Notes: a model not told the origin generated them from the letters alone. A DNA stretch of 64,000 nucleotides from Kocuria tytonis (GCF_003226895.2 NZ_PNJG02000002.1:372001-436000), one strand, 5' to 3'. Shown: positions 26,143 through 33,290, numbered from the stretch's first letter. Translations and numbers: made by a program.

Positions 26143-27282
26143 TTAGGCGCCGTTTACCGCAGGTGGCGGCTCGAGGTGGTTCGCGGGCAGGCACAAGGTG
26201 AAGGTGGCCCCGTGGCCGCCTCCGATAGAGGCGGCGGTTAGGGTTCCACCGTGGGCCTCGGTCAGGGAGCGGGCAATGGCCAGACCCACCCCGGAGCCGC
26301 CGTGGTCACGGTCGCGGGCTGAATCCCCGCGGTAGAACCGCTCAAAGACCTGGCCCAGCTGCTCGGCGGTGATGCCCTCTCCGGTGTCGGTGACAGTGAC
26401 CCGGGCCTGGCCGGTGGGGGCCCGGTCGGCGCTGAGGGTGACGGTCCCGCCGGTCGGGGTGTGGCGCAGCGCGTTGGTCAACAGGTTGTCCAGAATCTGG
26501 CCGATCCGCTGCCGGTCCACGCGCACCGTGCTGTCCTGACGGACCTGGAGGATCAGCTGGACGCCCTGGGCGGCGAAGGCCTCGTGGTGGGTCTCTGTGG
26601 TGGCTTGGAGCAGCTGGTCGAGGGTTTCGTCGGTGCAGTCCAGGTCGAGTCGGCCCTCTTCGGCGCGGGAGACATCGTGCATGTCCTCGACCAGCCGGGT
26701 CAGCCGCGCTAGCTGATCGGTCATCACCGCTGCGGTGGCCTGATCCCAGGCAGTGACCCCGTCGTGTAAGGCGTCCAGGTAGATAGTGAGCACCGAGACC
26801 GGGGTGCGCATCTCGTGGGCCAGGTCCGCCAGTAACCGCCGGCGGGTCTGTTCAGTGCCGTCCAGTCGCTCGGCCATGGTGTTGAACGCCTCCGCCACGG
26901 CATCGACCTCGATCCCGGCTCCTGTGGCGGGAACCCGGGTGCCATAGTGGCCGCTGGCCATCGAGGCCGCCGCGCCGGTGAGCGCGTGCAGGGACGCGTG
27001 GATACGGCGGGCAAAGAACCAGGCTACCGCGGTGGCCAGGACCAGCGCCGTGGCCAGGGCCACCCCCAGGGTCCACAGGTTGGCGTCTCGGTAGGCTCGC
27101 TCCACGTGCAGCACCTGACTGGCCTCCGGCGCCACGTCGGCCCGCAGCAGGTGCTCATGGAAGAGTGGGGGGCCGATCAGGGAGGCGATGACCACCGCCG
27201 CCAGGATGCTGGCGACCACCACCAGCAATTGGGCCAGGAAGAACCGAGAGGCCATTCCTCGGGGACGGTAAGGACCGGTCAT
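26143..27282 (-). CDS. sensor histidine kinase (membrane-bound)
   Basis: The 379-aa kinase has helix 1 (about 12-36), a short extracytoplasmic loop (about 40-68), helix 2 (about 70-90), a HAMP domain (about 91-143), HisKA with phospho-acceptor H156 in LLADLAHEMRTP, and a HATPase domain with N-box DNLLTNALRHT, DTGEGI, FERFYRG and GGSGVGLAI. It overlaps the response regulator gene by 4 bp (ATGA), so they form a pair. Copper or silver sensing is inferred only from the surrounding genes. The small sensor loop has His residues (FHEHLL) that could bind metal. Confidence 0.9.
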   Translation of the reverse strand: MTGPYRPRGMASRFFLAQLLVVVASILAAVVIASLIGPPLFHEHLLRADVAPEASQVLHVERAYRDANLWTLGVALATALVLATAVAWFFARRIHASLHALTGAAASMASGHYGTRVPATGAGIEVDAVAEAFNTMAERLDGTEQTRRRLLADLAHEMRTPVSVLTIYLDALHDGVTAWDQATAAVMTDQLARLTRLVEDMHDVSRAEEGRLDLDCTDETLDQLLQATTETHHEAFAAQGVQLILQVRQDSTVRVDRQRIGQILDNLLTNALRHTPTGGTVTLSADRAPTGQARVTVTDTGEGITAEQLGQVFERFYRGDSARDRDHGGSGVGLAIARSLTEAHGGTLTAASIGGGHGATFTLCLPANHLEPPPAVNGA

Positions 27283-27980
27283 CGGTGTGCCATCCGGTAG
27301 CCCACGCCCCGCACCGTCTCGATATAGCGGTTCGGATCCTCGTTGAGTTTGCGGCGCATGTTTCCGATGTGCACGTCCACGATCCGCTCATCCCCGACCC
27401 AGGCCGGATCCCAGACTACGTTGATCAATTGTCGCCGGGACAAGGCCTGGCGCGGGCGGGCCGTCAGTGCCGCCAACAGGTCGAACTCGGTGCGGGTCAG
27501 CGCCACCGCCGCATCCTGTGCCCGAACTTCATGAGCGACCAGATCCACCACCAGGTCCTCAAACACCTGTGCCGGTTCAGTGCCGTCCACGGTAGTGCGC
27601 GGCCGACGCAGCACCGCCTGCACCCGGGCCACCAGCTCCCGCACGCTGAACGGCTTGGTCAGGTAGTCATCGGCCCCGGCGGCCAGCCCGGCCAGCTTGT
27701 CCTCCTCCTGACCGCGCGCGGTCAGTATCACCACATAGCACTCCGAGTAGGTCCGCAGCTGCCGGCATACCTCCAGACCGTCCATCCCGGGAAGCCCCAG
27801 ATCGAGTACGATCACGTCCGGACCCAGGGCATGTGCCGCTTGCAAAGCCTCCAGGCCGGTGTGCGCGGTGGTGACCTGATAACCCGCGCGCTCCAGGTAC
27901 GTGGCGACCATCTTCGCCAACGGCTTCTCGTCATCGACCACCAGCACACGGTGAGCCCGTGGCCCCGGATGAATGTCCAT
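27279..27980 (-). CDS. OmpR-family response regulator
   Basis: The 233-aa protein has a receiver domain with acidic pocket D16-D17, phospho-acceptor D60 in VIVLDLGLPG and K in LTKPFS. A winged-helix Trans_reg_C domain follows, with LTRTEFDLLAAL, VWDPAWVGDERIVDVHIGNMRRKLNED and IETVRGVGYRM. It is the partner of the following kinase and probably controls the copper genes and the divergent cueP-like gene that starts 135 bp away. Confidence 0.92.
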   Translation of the reverse strand: MDIHPGPRAHRVLVVDDEKPLAKMVATYLERAGYQVTTAHTGLEALQAAHALGPDVIVLDLGLPGMDGLEVCRQLRTYSECYVVILTARGQEEDKLAGLAAGADDYLTKPFSVRELVARVQAVLRRPRTTVDGTEPAQVFEDLVVDLVAHEVRAQDAAVALTRTEFDLLAALTARPRQALSRRQLINVVWDPAWVGDERIVDVHIGNMRRKLNEDPNRYIETVRGVGYRMAHR

Positions 27981-28114
27981 TCCATCAGTGTCGCGCCCGC
28001 CCCCGTCGGAGGGGTTCAGCCAGGTCCCTTAACGCGGAAATCTTCAACGGATCTTCATACACTCCGCCCCGCGGCGCCCGAAATCAACGGCGAGCCAGCC
28101 GTAAAATGGACTGA

Positions 28115-28717
28115 GTGAAACGAGAACTGATCGTGGCCGGGGCGCTGCTGCTGGCCCTCACCGGCTGCACCGCCGCGCCACAGGCCCAGCCGGTAACAAC
28201 AAGCACCGCGCCGACCAGCACCACGGCGACCACCAGTGAGTCCGGATTCCTCGCCGATCATGATCTGGCCGGACTGGACGCCGTGCAGATCATCGACCAC
28301 CTCGACCAGGTCCCCGTCGCTGAGCGCCCGACCGAGCTAATGGCCTCGGTCCGAGCCGATCACCTCCTGCTCTCCGACACGGAACAGGAACTGATTCTCC
28401 CGCTGCCGCAGGACCGGTTCTACCTGTCTTTGGCCCCCTACCTCGATCAGACCCACGAGTGCCACTATCACTCCCTGACCACCTGTCGCGGCGAACTGGC
28501 CAACGAACAGATCACCGTCCGCATCACCGACGACGCGACCGGCCAGACCCTCATCGAAGAACAGGTCACCACCTTCAACAACGGCTTCGCTGGTTTCTGG
28601 CTGCCCCGAGGGATCACCGGCACCATCGAAGTCACCTACGACGGGTACACCGGCCAGAGCACCTTCTCCGCCAGCGACGAAGCCGCCACCTGCCTCACCA
28701 CCCTTCAACTCACCTGA
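28115..28717 (+). CDS. cueP: CueP-family periplasmic/cell-surface copper-binding lipoprotein
   Basis: The 200-aa protein has a lipobox LALTGC-T (Cys18). The body matches CueP: FLADHDLAGLDAVQIIDHLDQVPVAERP, LPQDRFYLSLAPYLDQTHECHYHSLTTCRGEL and TTFNNGFAGFWLPRGI...CLTTLQLT. The C-x-H-x-H...C cluster is the expected copper site. In Salmonella CueP is the main periplasmic copper store; here it would be tethered outside the membrane. The start is GTG 28115. It is divergent from the two-component system, which likely regulates it. Confidence 0.88.
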   Translation: MKRELIVAGALLLALTGCTAAPQAQPVTTSTAPTSTTATTSESGFLADHDLAGLDAVQIIDHLDQVPVAERPTELMASVRADHLLLSDTEQELILPLPQDRFYLSLAPYLDQTHECHYHSLTTCRGELANEQITVRITDDATGQTLIEEQVTTFNNGFAGFWLPRGITGTIEVTYDGYTGQSTFSASDEAATCLTTLQLT

Positions 28718-28789
28718 GTCTGAGGGAACCGCCAACACCGGGCCACTCCACGACCTAGACACAAGTCAGCCACGCAGCCACGCAGATGT

Positions 28790-29407
28790 TCATCGCCGCT
28801 GGGCCAGCACCTTGCATCCGGCCTCGCGCAGCTCACCGGTAGGTGAGACATGGCGGTAGAGCGTCTGGCGGGTGATGCCCAGTTCCTTGCACAGCGCGCT
28901 GACGTTCGTGTCACTCTTCCCCCTCGAGGCCATCGCCAGACGGATCTTGGCCGGGGTCATCTTGTAGGGACGCCCGCCCCTGCGGCCCCGAGCCCGGGCC
29001 GAGGCCAGGCCGGCCTTGGTGCGTTCGGAGATCAGCTCGCGCTCGAACTCGGCCAAGGCCGCGAAGATCCCGAACACCAGCTTGCCCGAGGCAGTGGTGG
29101 TGTCGATCGCCGCCCCCTGGCCGGTGAGCACCTTCAATCCCACGCCCTGCTCGGTCAGGTCGTGCACGATGTTGACCAAGTGGCGCAGGTCCCGCCCGGG
29201 TCGGTCCAGCTTCCATACAAGCAAGGTGTCCCCGGAGCGCAGGGCCTTGAGGCAGGCGGCCAGCTCGGGGCGGTCGTTGGTCTTGCCGGAGGCCTTGTCC
29301 TCTTACAGGGCATCAGCCTCGACACCGGCGGCGAGCAGGGCATCGCGCTGCAAATCGGTGGTCTGGGACCCGTCGGCCTTGGACACACGCATGTACCTCA
29401 CCAGCAC
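28790..29407 (-). pseudogene. small serine recombinase (resolvase/invertase, Pin type) with nonsense codon
   Basis: From GTG 29407 (after GGAGGTGCAGG) the frame reads YMRVSKADGSQTTDLQRDALLAAGVEADAL, then TAA at 29303-29305, then EDKASGKTNDRPEL...LLVWKLDRPGRDLRHLV...ELISERTKAGLASARARGRRGGRP and a C-terminal Hin-like HTH (SALCKELGITRQTLYRHV). The family has Tyr or Phe where the stop is (L-Y-E-D). Catalytic Ser in R-V-S and Arg in K-L-D-R are present. Restored length is 205 aa, normal for invertases/resolvases. Invertases of this class cross over at 26-bp sites with a 2-bp centre, the form of the palindromes beside this gene. Confidence 0.8.
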
Positions 29408-29421
29408 CCTGCACCTCCATT

Positions 29422-29447
29422 GTCATGTATTCGACCGTTTCTGCACT
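29422..29447 (+). repeat. degenerate 26-bp recombination-site-like sequence (site 0)
   Basis: Centre AC at 29434-29435, right half CGTTTCTGCACT, left half ending TTCG. The right half resembles those of sites 3 and 4 (TGCAC ending). It lies 15 bp upstream of the recombinase start. The left half is poorly conserved. Confidence 0.4.
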
Positions 29448-29547
29448 GCTCGGAGCCATACCTTCAGCAGCTTCACTTCAGGCCACGAGGGTGAGTGGCC
29501 CCAGGGGTGACGGGGGGGGACTGCTGTACGGATAGGTGACACCGAGC

Positions 29548-29714
29548 CTGGCTGTGAGCTAGTCGCCTACGCGCAGACTTGAGAAGGGCCTCAGATGACT
29601 CGTCACCTGGGGCCCTTCTCCCCGTCTACGCTCATGCCGCGTTGTCGCACCTGGCCGGGCACACGACCTACGCGTCCGGGACGCACCCCCACCACGCCCT
29701 GAGCCGACTGGAGC
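29548..29714 (+). repeat. 166/167-bp direct repeat, copy 1
   Basis: It shares about 90% identity with 32861-33026, from CTGGCTGTGAGC to ACTGGAGC, with one indel. It contains a long hairpin at 29581-29620. Copy 1 runs directly into site 1 of the palindrome array, whereas copy 2 runs directly into the toxin-like gene. Confidence 0.85.
29581..29620. terminator. 18-bp hairpin with CTCG loop in repeat copy 1
   Basis: 29581-29598 pairs with 29603-29620, with two G-U pairs and otherwise perfect, tetraloop CTCG. The copy at 32894-32933 keeps the pairing with a TTCG loop and an extra G-U. It is likely a transcribed structure, such as a terminator or small RNA end. Confidence 0.6.
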
Positions 29715-29735
29715 TCAAACGACCGTTTGCGCTAC
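29710..29735 (+). repeat. 26-bp palindromic site 1
   Basis: Left half GGAGCTCAAACG, centre AC (29722-29723), right half CGTTTGCGCTAC. It is the first member of an array of similar 12+2+12 palindromes (sites 1-4). Confidence 0.7.
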
Positions 29736-29784
29736 ACGCAGTGATGCCCCACCCAATTCAGGGTGGGGCATCACTGCGTGTAGC
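29731..29784. terminator. perfect 24-bp hairpin
   Basis: 29731-29754 is the exact reverse complement of 29761-29784, with a 6-nt loop AATTCA. The hairpin starts inside site 1 and ends 6 bp before the stop of the 82-aa ORF. It is a strong terminator candidate for that gene (minus strand), or a structured DNA/RNA element of the cassette. Confidence 0.65.
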
Positions 29785-29790
29785 GTCCTG

Positions 29791-30039
29791 TCAGGCAGCT
29801 CGGGCCTTAGCGCGCTGGGCGATGTAGCTCGCCGTCGCGAGAGTGAGGTCAGGGCGAGTTTCGCGGATCTGCTTGATCAACGCGAGTTCGCTCATATCGG
29901 CAACAGGTCCGGTAGCGATGCCGTTGGCCCACTGGGCCGCACTAGCTTCGTTCTCGAAGCCCGCTTCGTGGATCGCTGCGGTCTTGTCCCTGCGGTCTCC
30001 GAGGACCTTGTGCTTGAGGTTCGTCAGTTGCCCGCTCAT
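29791..30039 (-). CDS. 82-aa hypothetical protein (cassette ORF a)
   Basis: An unrecognised 82-aa soluble protein, mostly helical by composition: NLKHKVLGDRRDKTAAIHEAGFENEASAAQWANGIATGP, then LALIKQIRETRPDLTLATASYIAQRAKARAA. There is no signal or membrane segment. It lies between sites 1 and 2, with the perfect 24-bp hairpin right after its stop. It is bounded as a single-gene unit. A ribosome site AGGAGCAA precedes ATG 30039. Confidence 0.6.
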   Translation of the reverse strand: MSGQLTNLKHKVLGDRRDKTAAIHEAGFENEASAAQWANGIATGPVADMSELALIKQIRETRPDLTLATASYIAQRAKARAA

Positions 30040-30146
30040 GGGGTTGCTCCTACCTAGTAGACATCACTTCTTTTCCACCATGGCATGAATCGCCCTGACA
30101 ATCGACCAGAATGAACGCCTAAATCCGACGACCTGCTGATGACCGT

Positions 30147-30172
30147 GTAGTTCAAACGACCGTTTGAGCTAC
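30147..30172 (+). repeat. 26-bp palindromic site 2
   Basis: Left GTAGTTCAAACG, centre AC (30159-30160), right CGTTTGAGCTAC. The two halves match as inverted repeats at 11 of 12 positions, the best-preserved site of the array. The stop codon of the next ORF (30169-30171) lies inside it. Confidence 0.75.
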
Positions 30173-30618
30173 AGCGCCGCGTTCGCCGCCTCGACACGTC
30201 CTTGGAGGCGACGAACACCGTCCCGAATCATCGCGCCATACCCCTGCTCGGGCAGTCGTGCGACAGATTGCTGCGCCCGTGCAGCCTGATCTTCGGCGTC
30301 TTGGACGCGCCCAGCGCGCAGGTAATCATCACCGAGGTTAAGGTGCAAGCTTGGAGCGAACCCCCCTGTCGAGGGAACTCCGATGGCTGCGAGGTCACCG
30401 TCTTGGAGGTGTGTGAACTCTGTCAGGGATTGCTCGTCCCAATGAGTCTCGCTCTGAAGATTCTCCTGCTGGTCGGCCAGGTAGTGCGCCAACACGCACC
30501 GTTGGGCATGGTCTTCTTCGACCGTCTCATCCCAGCATTTTTCAAGAGCCGCCTTGGCGGCTTCGCTCCGACCGTTGACCGCTTGACCGACTGCTTCGAG
30601 GACTGGTTCCCAACTCAT
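30169..30618 (-). CDS. TPR-like hypothetical protein (cassette ORF b)
   Basis: The 149-aa form starts MSWEPVLEAVGQAVNGRSEAAKAALEKCWDE; the open frame extends to 30681, inside site 3, with other ATGs at 30648 and 30681. Features are CVLAHYLADQQENLQSETHWDEQSL, then APSLHLNLGDDYLRAGRVQDAEDQAARAQQSVARLPEQGYGAMIRDGVRRLQGRV, which looks like one or two tetratricopeptide-type helix pairs found in small actinobacterial proteins. Role unknown, probably protein-protein contact. It exactly fills the space between sites 2 and 3, and its stop codon is part of site 2. Confidence 0.65.
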   Translation of the reverse strand: MSWEPVLEAVGQAVNGRSEAAKAALEKCWDETVEEDHAQRCVLAHYLADQQENLQSETHWDEQSLTEFTHLQDGDLAAIGVPSTGGFAPSLHLNLGDDYLRAGRVQDAEDQAARAQQSVARLPEQGYGAMIRDGVRRLQGRVEAANAAL

Positions 30619-30660
30619 GCCCCCAACGCTAAACGTGAGGACGGACATGGCCGCAGATAG

Positions 30661-30686
30661 GTAGCTCGAACGACCGTTCATGCACC
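30661..30686 (+). repeat. 26-bp palindromic site 3
   Basis: Left GTAGCTCGAACG, centre AC (30673-30674), right CGTTCATGCACC. The left half is well kept; the right half has the TGCAC-type end also seen in sites 0 and 4. Confidence 0.65.
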
Positions 30687-30736
30687 TCTCACCCGAGGGC
30701 TTGAAAACCTTCCAAAATCTTGGCTAGACCTATCAC

Positions 30737-31174
30737 ATGAGTAACTACCCAGATCGTCACGCCTTAGGTCGGATCGACGTCATCACCCTCGAAGACCTGC
30801 CCGCCCTGAGTCGAGACGTCCCCCTCGACCTCCCGAGCATCCAGGCGGGGTGGTCCGACTTCGAGCATGGCTTCGACTCCTTGAGGGGGCGGCGCATGAT
30901 GGGCCTCGTCTATGGCGGATCGCAGATCTACCGCATGTGTTCAACACGTCTGGACCGCGATGCTGACAACCCTCTCGGCCTGGACGAAACGACGATCCCC
31001 GGTGGGTCATACCTGCGTTTGCGCCTGCGAGGTAAGGCGCCGGCGGTGTACGGACAGATCGGTGAAGCTTTCGATGTCCTTTTTTCGCACGCGGGGCATG
31101 ACTCCACGCGCCCCCATATCGAAAGCTACCGGCGCGAAGGCGAGATCGACTGCCTCGTACCGATCCTCGTATAG
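30737..31174 (+). CDS. GyrI-like small-molecule-binding domain protein (cassette ORF c)
   Basis: The 145-aa protein has the pattern of the GyrI-like / AraC effector-binding domain: an N-terminal strand DVITLEDLPALS, then LPSIQAGWSDFEHGFDSLRGRRMMGLVYGG, then ETTIPGGSYLRLRLRGKAPAVYGQIGEAFDVLFSHAG, with RPHIESYRREGEIDCLVPILV at the end. It has no DNA-binding part. Such solitary domains bind drugs or other hydrophobic ligands, and some act as hydrolases. It lies between sites 3 and 4; its TAG stop (31172-31174) is inside site 4. Orientation is opposite to ORFs a and b. Confidence 0.65.
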   Translation: MSNYPDRHALGRIDVITLEDLPALSRDVPLDLPSIQAGWSDFEHGFDSLRGRRMMGLVYGGSQIYRMCSTRLDRDADNPLGLDETTIPGGSYLRLRLRGKAPAVYGQIGEAFDVLFSHAGHDSTRPHIESYRREGEIDCLVPILV

Positions 31175-31196
31175 CTCAAACGAAGCTTTCTGCACC
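31171..31196 (+). repeat. 26-bp palindromic site 4 (degenerate right half)
   Basis: Left ATAGCTCAAACG intact, centre AA, right GCTTTCTGCACC changed. It marks the end of the recognisable array. Confidence 0.55.
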
Positions 31197-31218
31197 GCGT
31201 GAACGGGTAGTAGGAGCC

Positions 31219-32070
31219 TTACTCCGCGAGTCGGCGCAGCATGTTGGCGAGCAGTATGACCGCGTCAGCAGCGATGCCTGCGTTGACTCGATCAGCGCGG
31301 GGTGAATGCTTCACCTTGTGTGCGAGGGCTGAGGCCTTCTTCACGAGTCCACGCAGCTCCTCGTTCTCCTTACCGCCCATTCGTTCTGCGATGTAGGCGC
31401 CGACACGCAGGTCTGTCTTGTCGACGGGTGGTGGCTTCTCGCCTGCTGCCCAGTGCTTGGCAGGGTCGAAGACGGTGGCGCTCAACGCCTCCAGAACGGC
31501 TACAGAGCGGTTCCCGCAGTCACGGTAGTCCTGCATCGCGGTCGCGGTACGGAAACGCTGGCGCAGTCCTGCGATCTCAGTGTCGACTCGCGTCCATCCG
31601 GTCTTCGCGTGAGGTGAGACAGGTTCCACCAAGTCTGAGCGGATTTGGACATCCTCGGCTTTTTCCAGGGCTTCGATGATCGGGTCGAAGTGCCGGCCGA
31701 TGATGTCGCGGCGAGCCTGCCACCCGCCAGAGCCAGAAGCTCCGACGCTGACCCAGTGGGACTTGAACGAGTCATAGTCGCGCCAGGGTGGATCGAAGGT
31801 GAGGCCGCGTCGCTCGAGCATTATCCTGAGCGCTCGAAGGATGATCCAGCTTTCTTCTCGCTCGACGTTCGCGGTGCCATCGGTACCGAAGGATGTGTAG
31901 GCGCCGCGAACCAGGCGTGCCAGCGACATCGCTGATTCGAGGTCATCGTCTCCTGCGATAGGTCCGCGGGCGAGGTTCTTGATGAGGTCGATGTTCACGC
32001 TGCGGCGGATCTTGCCCCAGGGGTCGAGGGGGTCAGTGGGTTCCTCGATCCACAGCTCGCTTTCTCGCAC
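31219..32070 (-). CDS. hypothetical protein, 283 aa
   Basis: The start is GTG 32070 (RESELWIEEPTDPLDPWGK) after a GAAAGG site; the frame is open 19 codons further. I do not recognise the family. It is soluble, with RGPIAGDDDLESAMSLARLVRGAYTSFGTDG, EESWIILRALRIMLERRGLTF in the N-terminal half, a central FDPIIEALEKAEDV, and a C-terminal helix GLVKKASALAHKVKHSPRADRVNAGIAADAVILLANMLRRLAE. That C-terminal pattern recurs in small proteins found near abortive-infection and restriction genes; a defence role is only inferred from its HEPN/Abi neighbour 90 bp upstream on the same strand. Confidence 0.6.
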   Translation of the reverse strand: MRESELWIEEPTDPLDPWGKIRRSVNIDLIKNLARGPIAGDDDLESAMSLARLVRGAYTSFGTDGTANVEREESWIILRALRIMLERRGLTFDPPWRDYDSFKSHWVSVGASGSGGWQARRDIIGRHFDPIIEALEKAEDVQIRSDLVEPVSPHAKTGWTRVDTEIAGLRQRFRTATAMQDYRDCGNRSVAVLEALSATVFDPAKHWAAGEKPPPVDKTDLRVGAYIAERMGGKENEELRGLVKKASALAHKVKHSPRADRVNAGIAADAVILLANMLRRLAE

Positions 32071-32160
32071 GTCGTTAGCGCCTTTCAGGACTCGCTGTAT
32101 CGGGAAAGTTGGGAATGGTCCTCGCACAGAGGTTGGCGCCTCGAACGCGACGAAGGTGCC

Positions 32161-32769
32161 TCAGGGGCGAGCGATCTGAATCTCGTTCCAGAGAGTGCTG
32201 ACCCAGAGTTCCGCTTGCGGGCGGATTGCGCCGGCGAGGTTCTGGCCGGCTTGTCTGATCTGGCGGGGGTTGGTGATGCGTTCGTGGTGGGCGATGCGGT
32301 TGCGTTGGATGTTGAGGCGATCGGCCGCGTCGTACACCCGCCTGCGGGCTGTGCCGGGCAGGAACGCGTTATGCAGGGCGGGTACCCATAGCGTGCGGTC
32401 GTAGCTGCGGGAGAGCAGCTTGCGCCAGAACCCGAAGGTGAGAGCAGCGACCATATGGCCAGGTTCGATGGCGGCGTTCCCCGAAGTGCGGGAACGTCTA
32501 GCGCGGTCTGCTTCGCACGTGCGGCGCGCTTCACGCAGGCGCTCCGCGTCGCGCGTCGTGAGAACGCGAACGAAGGGGGAGTCCTCGTCATGCCAGGCGC
32601 CATAGTGATCGGTGAGCGCATGGTGCAGGGCGTTACGCAGGATGACTTCGACGCCGCCGATGAACACCCAGGTCTTGGCCTGAAGGGCGGCTTGGTTTTC
32701 GTAGCGGCGCAGAGCGTCAGCATCGGACAGCAGGCGCCAGCTGTTGGGGTCCTTCTTGTACCAAGACAT
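32161..32769 (-). CDS. Abi-like HEPN-domain protein
   Basis: The 202-aa protein belongs to the same family as the broken gene at 560-1658. Shared motifs are VEVILRNALHHAL, VAALTFGFWRKLLSRSY and QRNRIAHHERI; the last provides R-x4-H, the HEPN ribonuclease motif. Family members act in abortive phage infection, probably by cutting RNA in infected cells. The start MSWYKKDPNSWRLL at 32769 is the only well-placed ATG. It is intact and runs in the same direction as the 283-aa gene downstream, which could be its partner. Confidence 0.75.
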   Translation of the reverse strand: MSWYKKDPNSWRLLSDADALRRYENQAALQAKTWVFIGGVEVILRNALHHALTDHYGAWHDEDSPFVRVLTTRDAERLREARRTCEADRARRSRTSGNAAIEPGHMVAALTFGFWRKLLSRSYDRTLWVPALHNAFLPGTARRRVYDAADRLNIQRNRIAHHERITNPRQIRQAGQNLAGAIRPQAELWVSTLWNEIQIARP

Positions 32770-32860
32770 CCGTTCTTGGGACAGGAGGGTCAGGACCTCG
32801 GTGGGATCGATTGGGGCGCTCCTGATTGCTATCCTAGAAGTCGAACGCCGTAGTACCGCT

Positions 32861-33026
32861 CTGGCTGTGAGCTAGTCGCCTACGCGCAGACTTGAGAAGG
32901 GCCTTAGATGATTCGTCACCTGGGGCCCTTCTCCCTGTCTACGCTCATGCCGCGTTGCCGCGCCTAGTCGGGTACACGACCTACGCACCGGGGCACACCC
33001 CCACCACGCCCTAAGCCGACTGGAGC
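32861..33026 (+). repeat. 166/167-bp direct repeat, copy 2
   Basis: Second copy of the sequence at 29548-29714. It ends at ACTGGAGC exactly next to the ATG of the second toxin-like gene, so it replaces the promoter/operator found in front of copy 1 at 10.8 kb. Confidence 0.85.
32894..32933. terminator. 18-bp hairpin with TTCG loop in repeat copy 2
   Basis: 32894-32911 pairs with 32916-32933. Compared with copy 1, a C-to-T change keeps a G-U pair and the loop becomes TTCG, a very stable RNA tetraloop. Pairing is therefore conserved despite substitutions. Confidence 0.6.
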
Positions 33027-33288
33027 ATGAGCAACGTTGAGTTCACCCCCTCGGCTGCCCGCCACGGAATCGCCCGCGAAGACGCGATGTACGCGGTGCG
33101 TGCTTCCGTGGTCCACGGTTCCCGTTCCGGGCCGTGACGGGCAAGGGGACGCAACGCTGTTCATTGGCCACCCGCAGACGGGCCGGTGGTTGGAAGTCAT
33201 CGCAGATATTCGTCCCCCGCATGGGGTGCTGATCTTCCACGCGATGGAGTTGACCGGCAAGTTCCGCCCCCACCTCCAGGAGAACTGA
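33027..33288 (+). pseudogene. toxin-like gene of TA pair, copy 2 (frameshift)
   Basis: Codon 5 is GAG here (SNVEFTPSAARHGIAREDAMYAVRAS), so the stop seen in copy 1 is absent. An extra base near 33117 shifts the frame, giving a stop after SRSGP. The rest of the protein (GHPQTGRWLEVIADIRPPHGVLIFHAMELTGKF) is read in another frame to 33288. A 6-bp in-frame deletion relative to copy 1 lies near 33178. Confidence 0.65.
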
Positions 33289-33290
33289 GC

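Noticed and set aside
29710-31196. Classical integron attC sites
   Set aside because: The palindromes lack the GTTRRRY/RYYYAAC core and imperfect attC fold, and no IntI-type integrase with its extra domain is nearby; the 12+2+12 form fits invertase-type sites better.
29548-33026. CRISPR array
   Set aside because: The repeats are few, palindromic, 437-514 bp apart and separated by genes; there are no spacers or cas genes.
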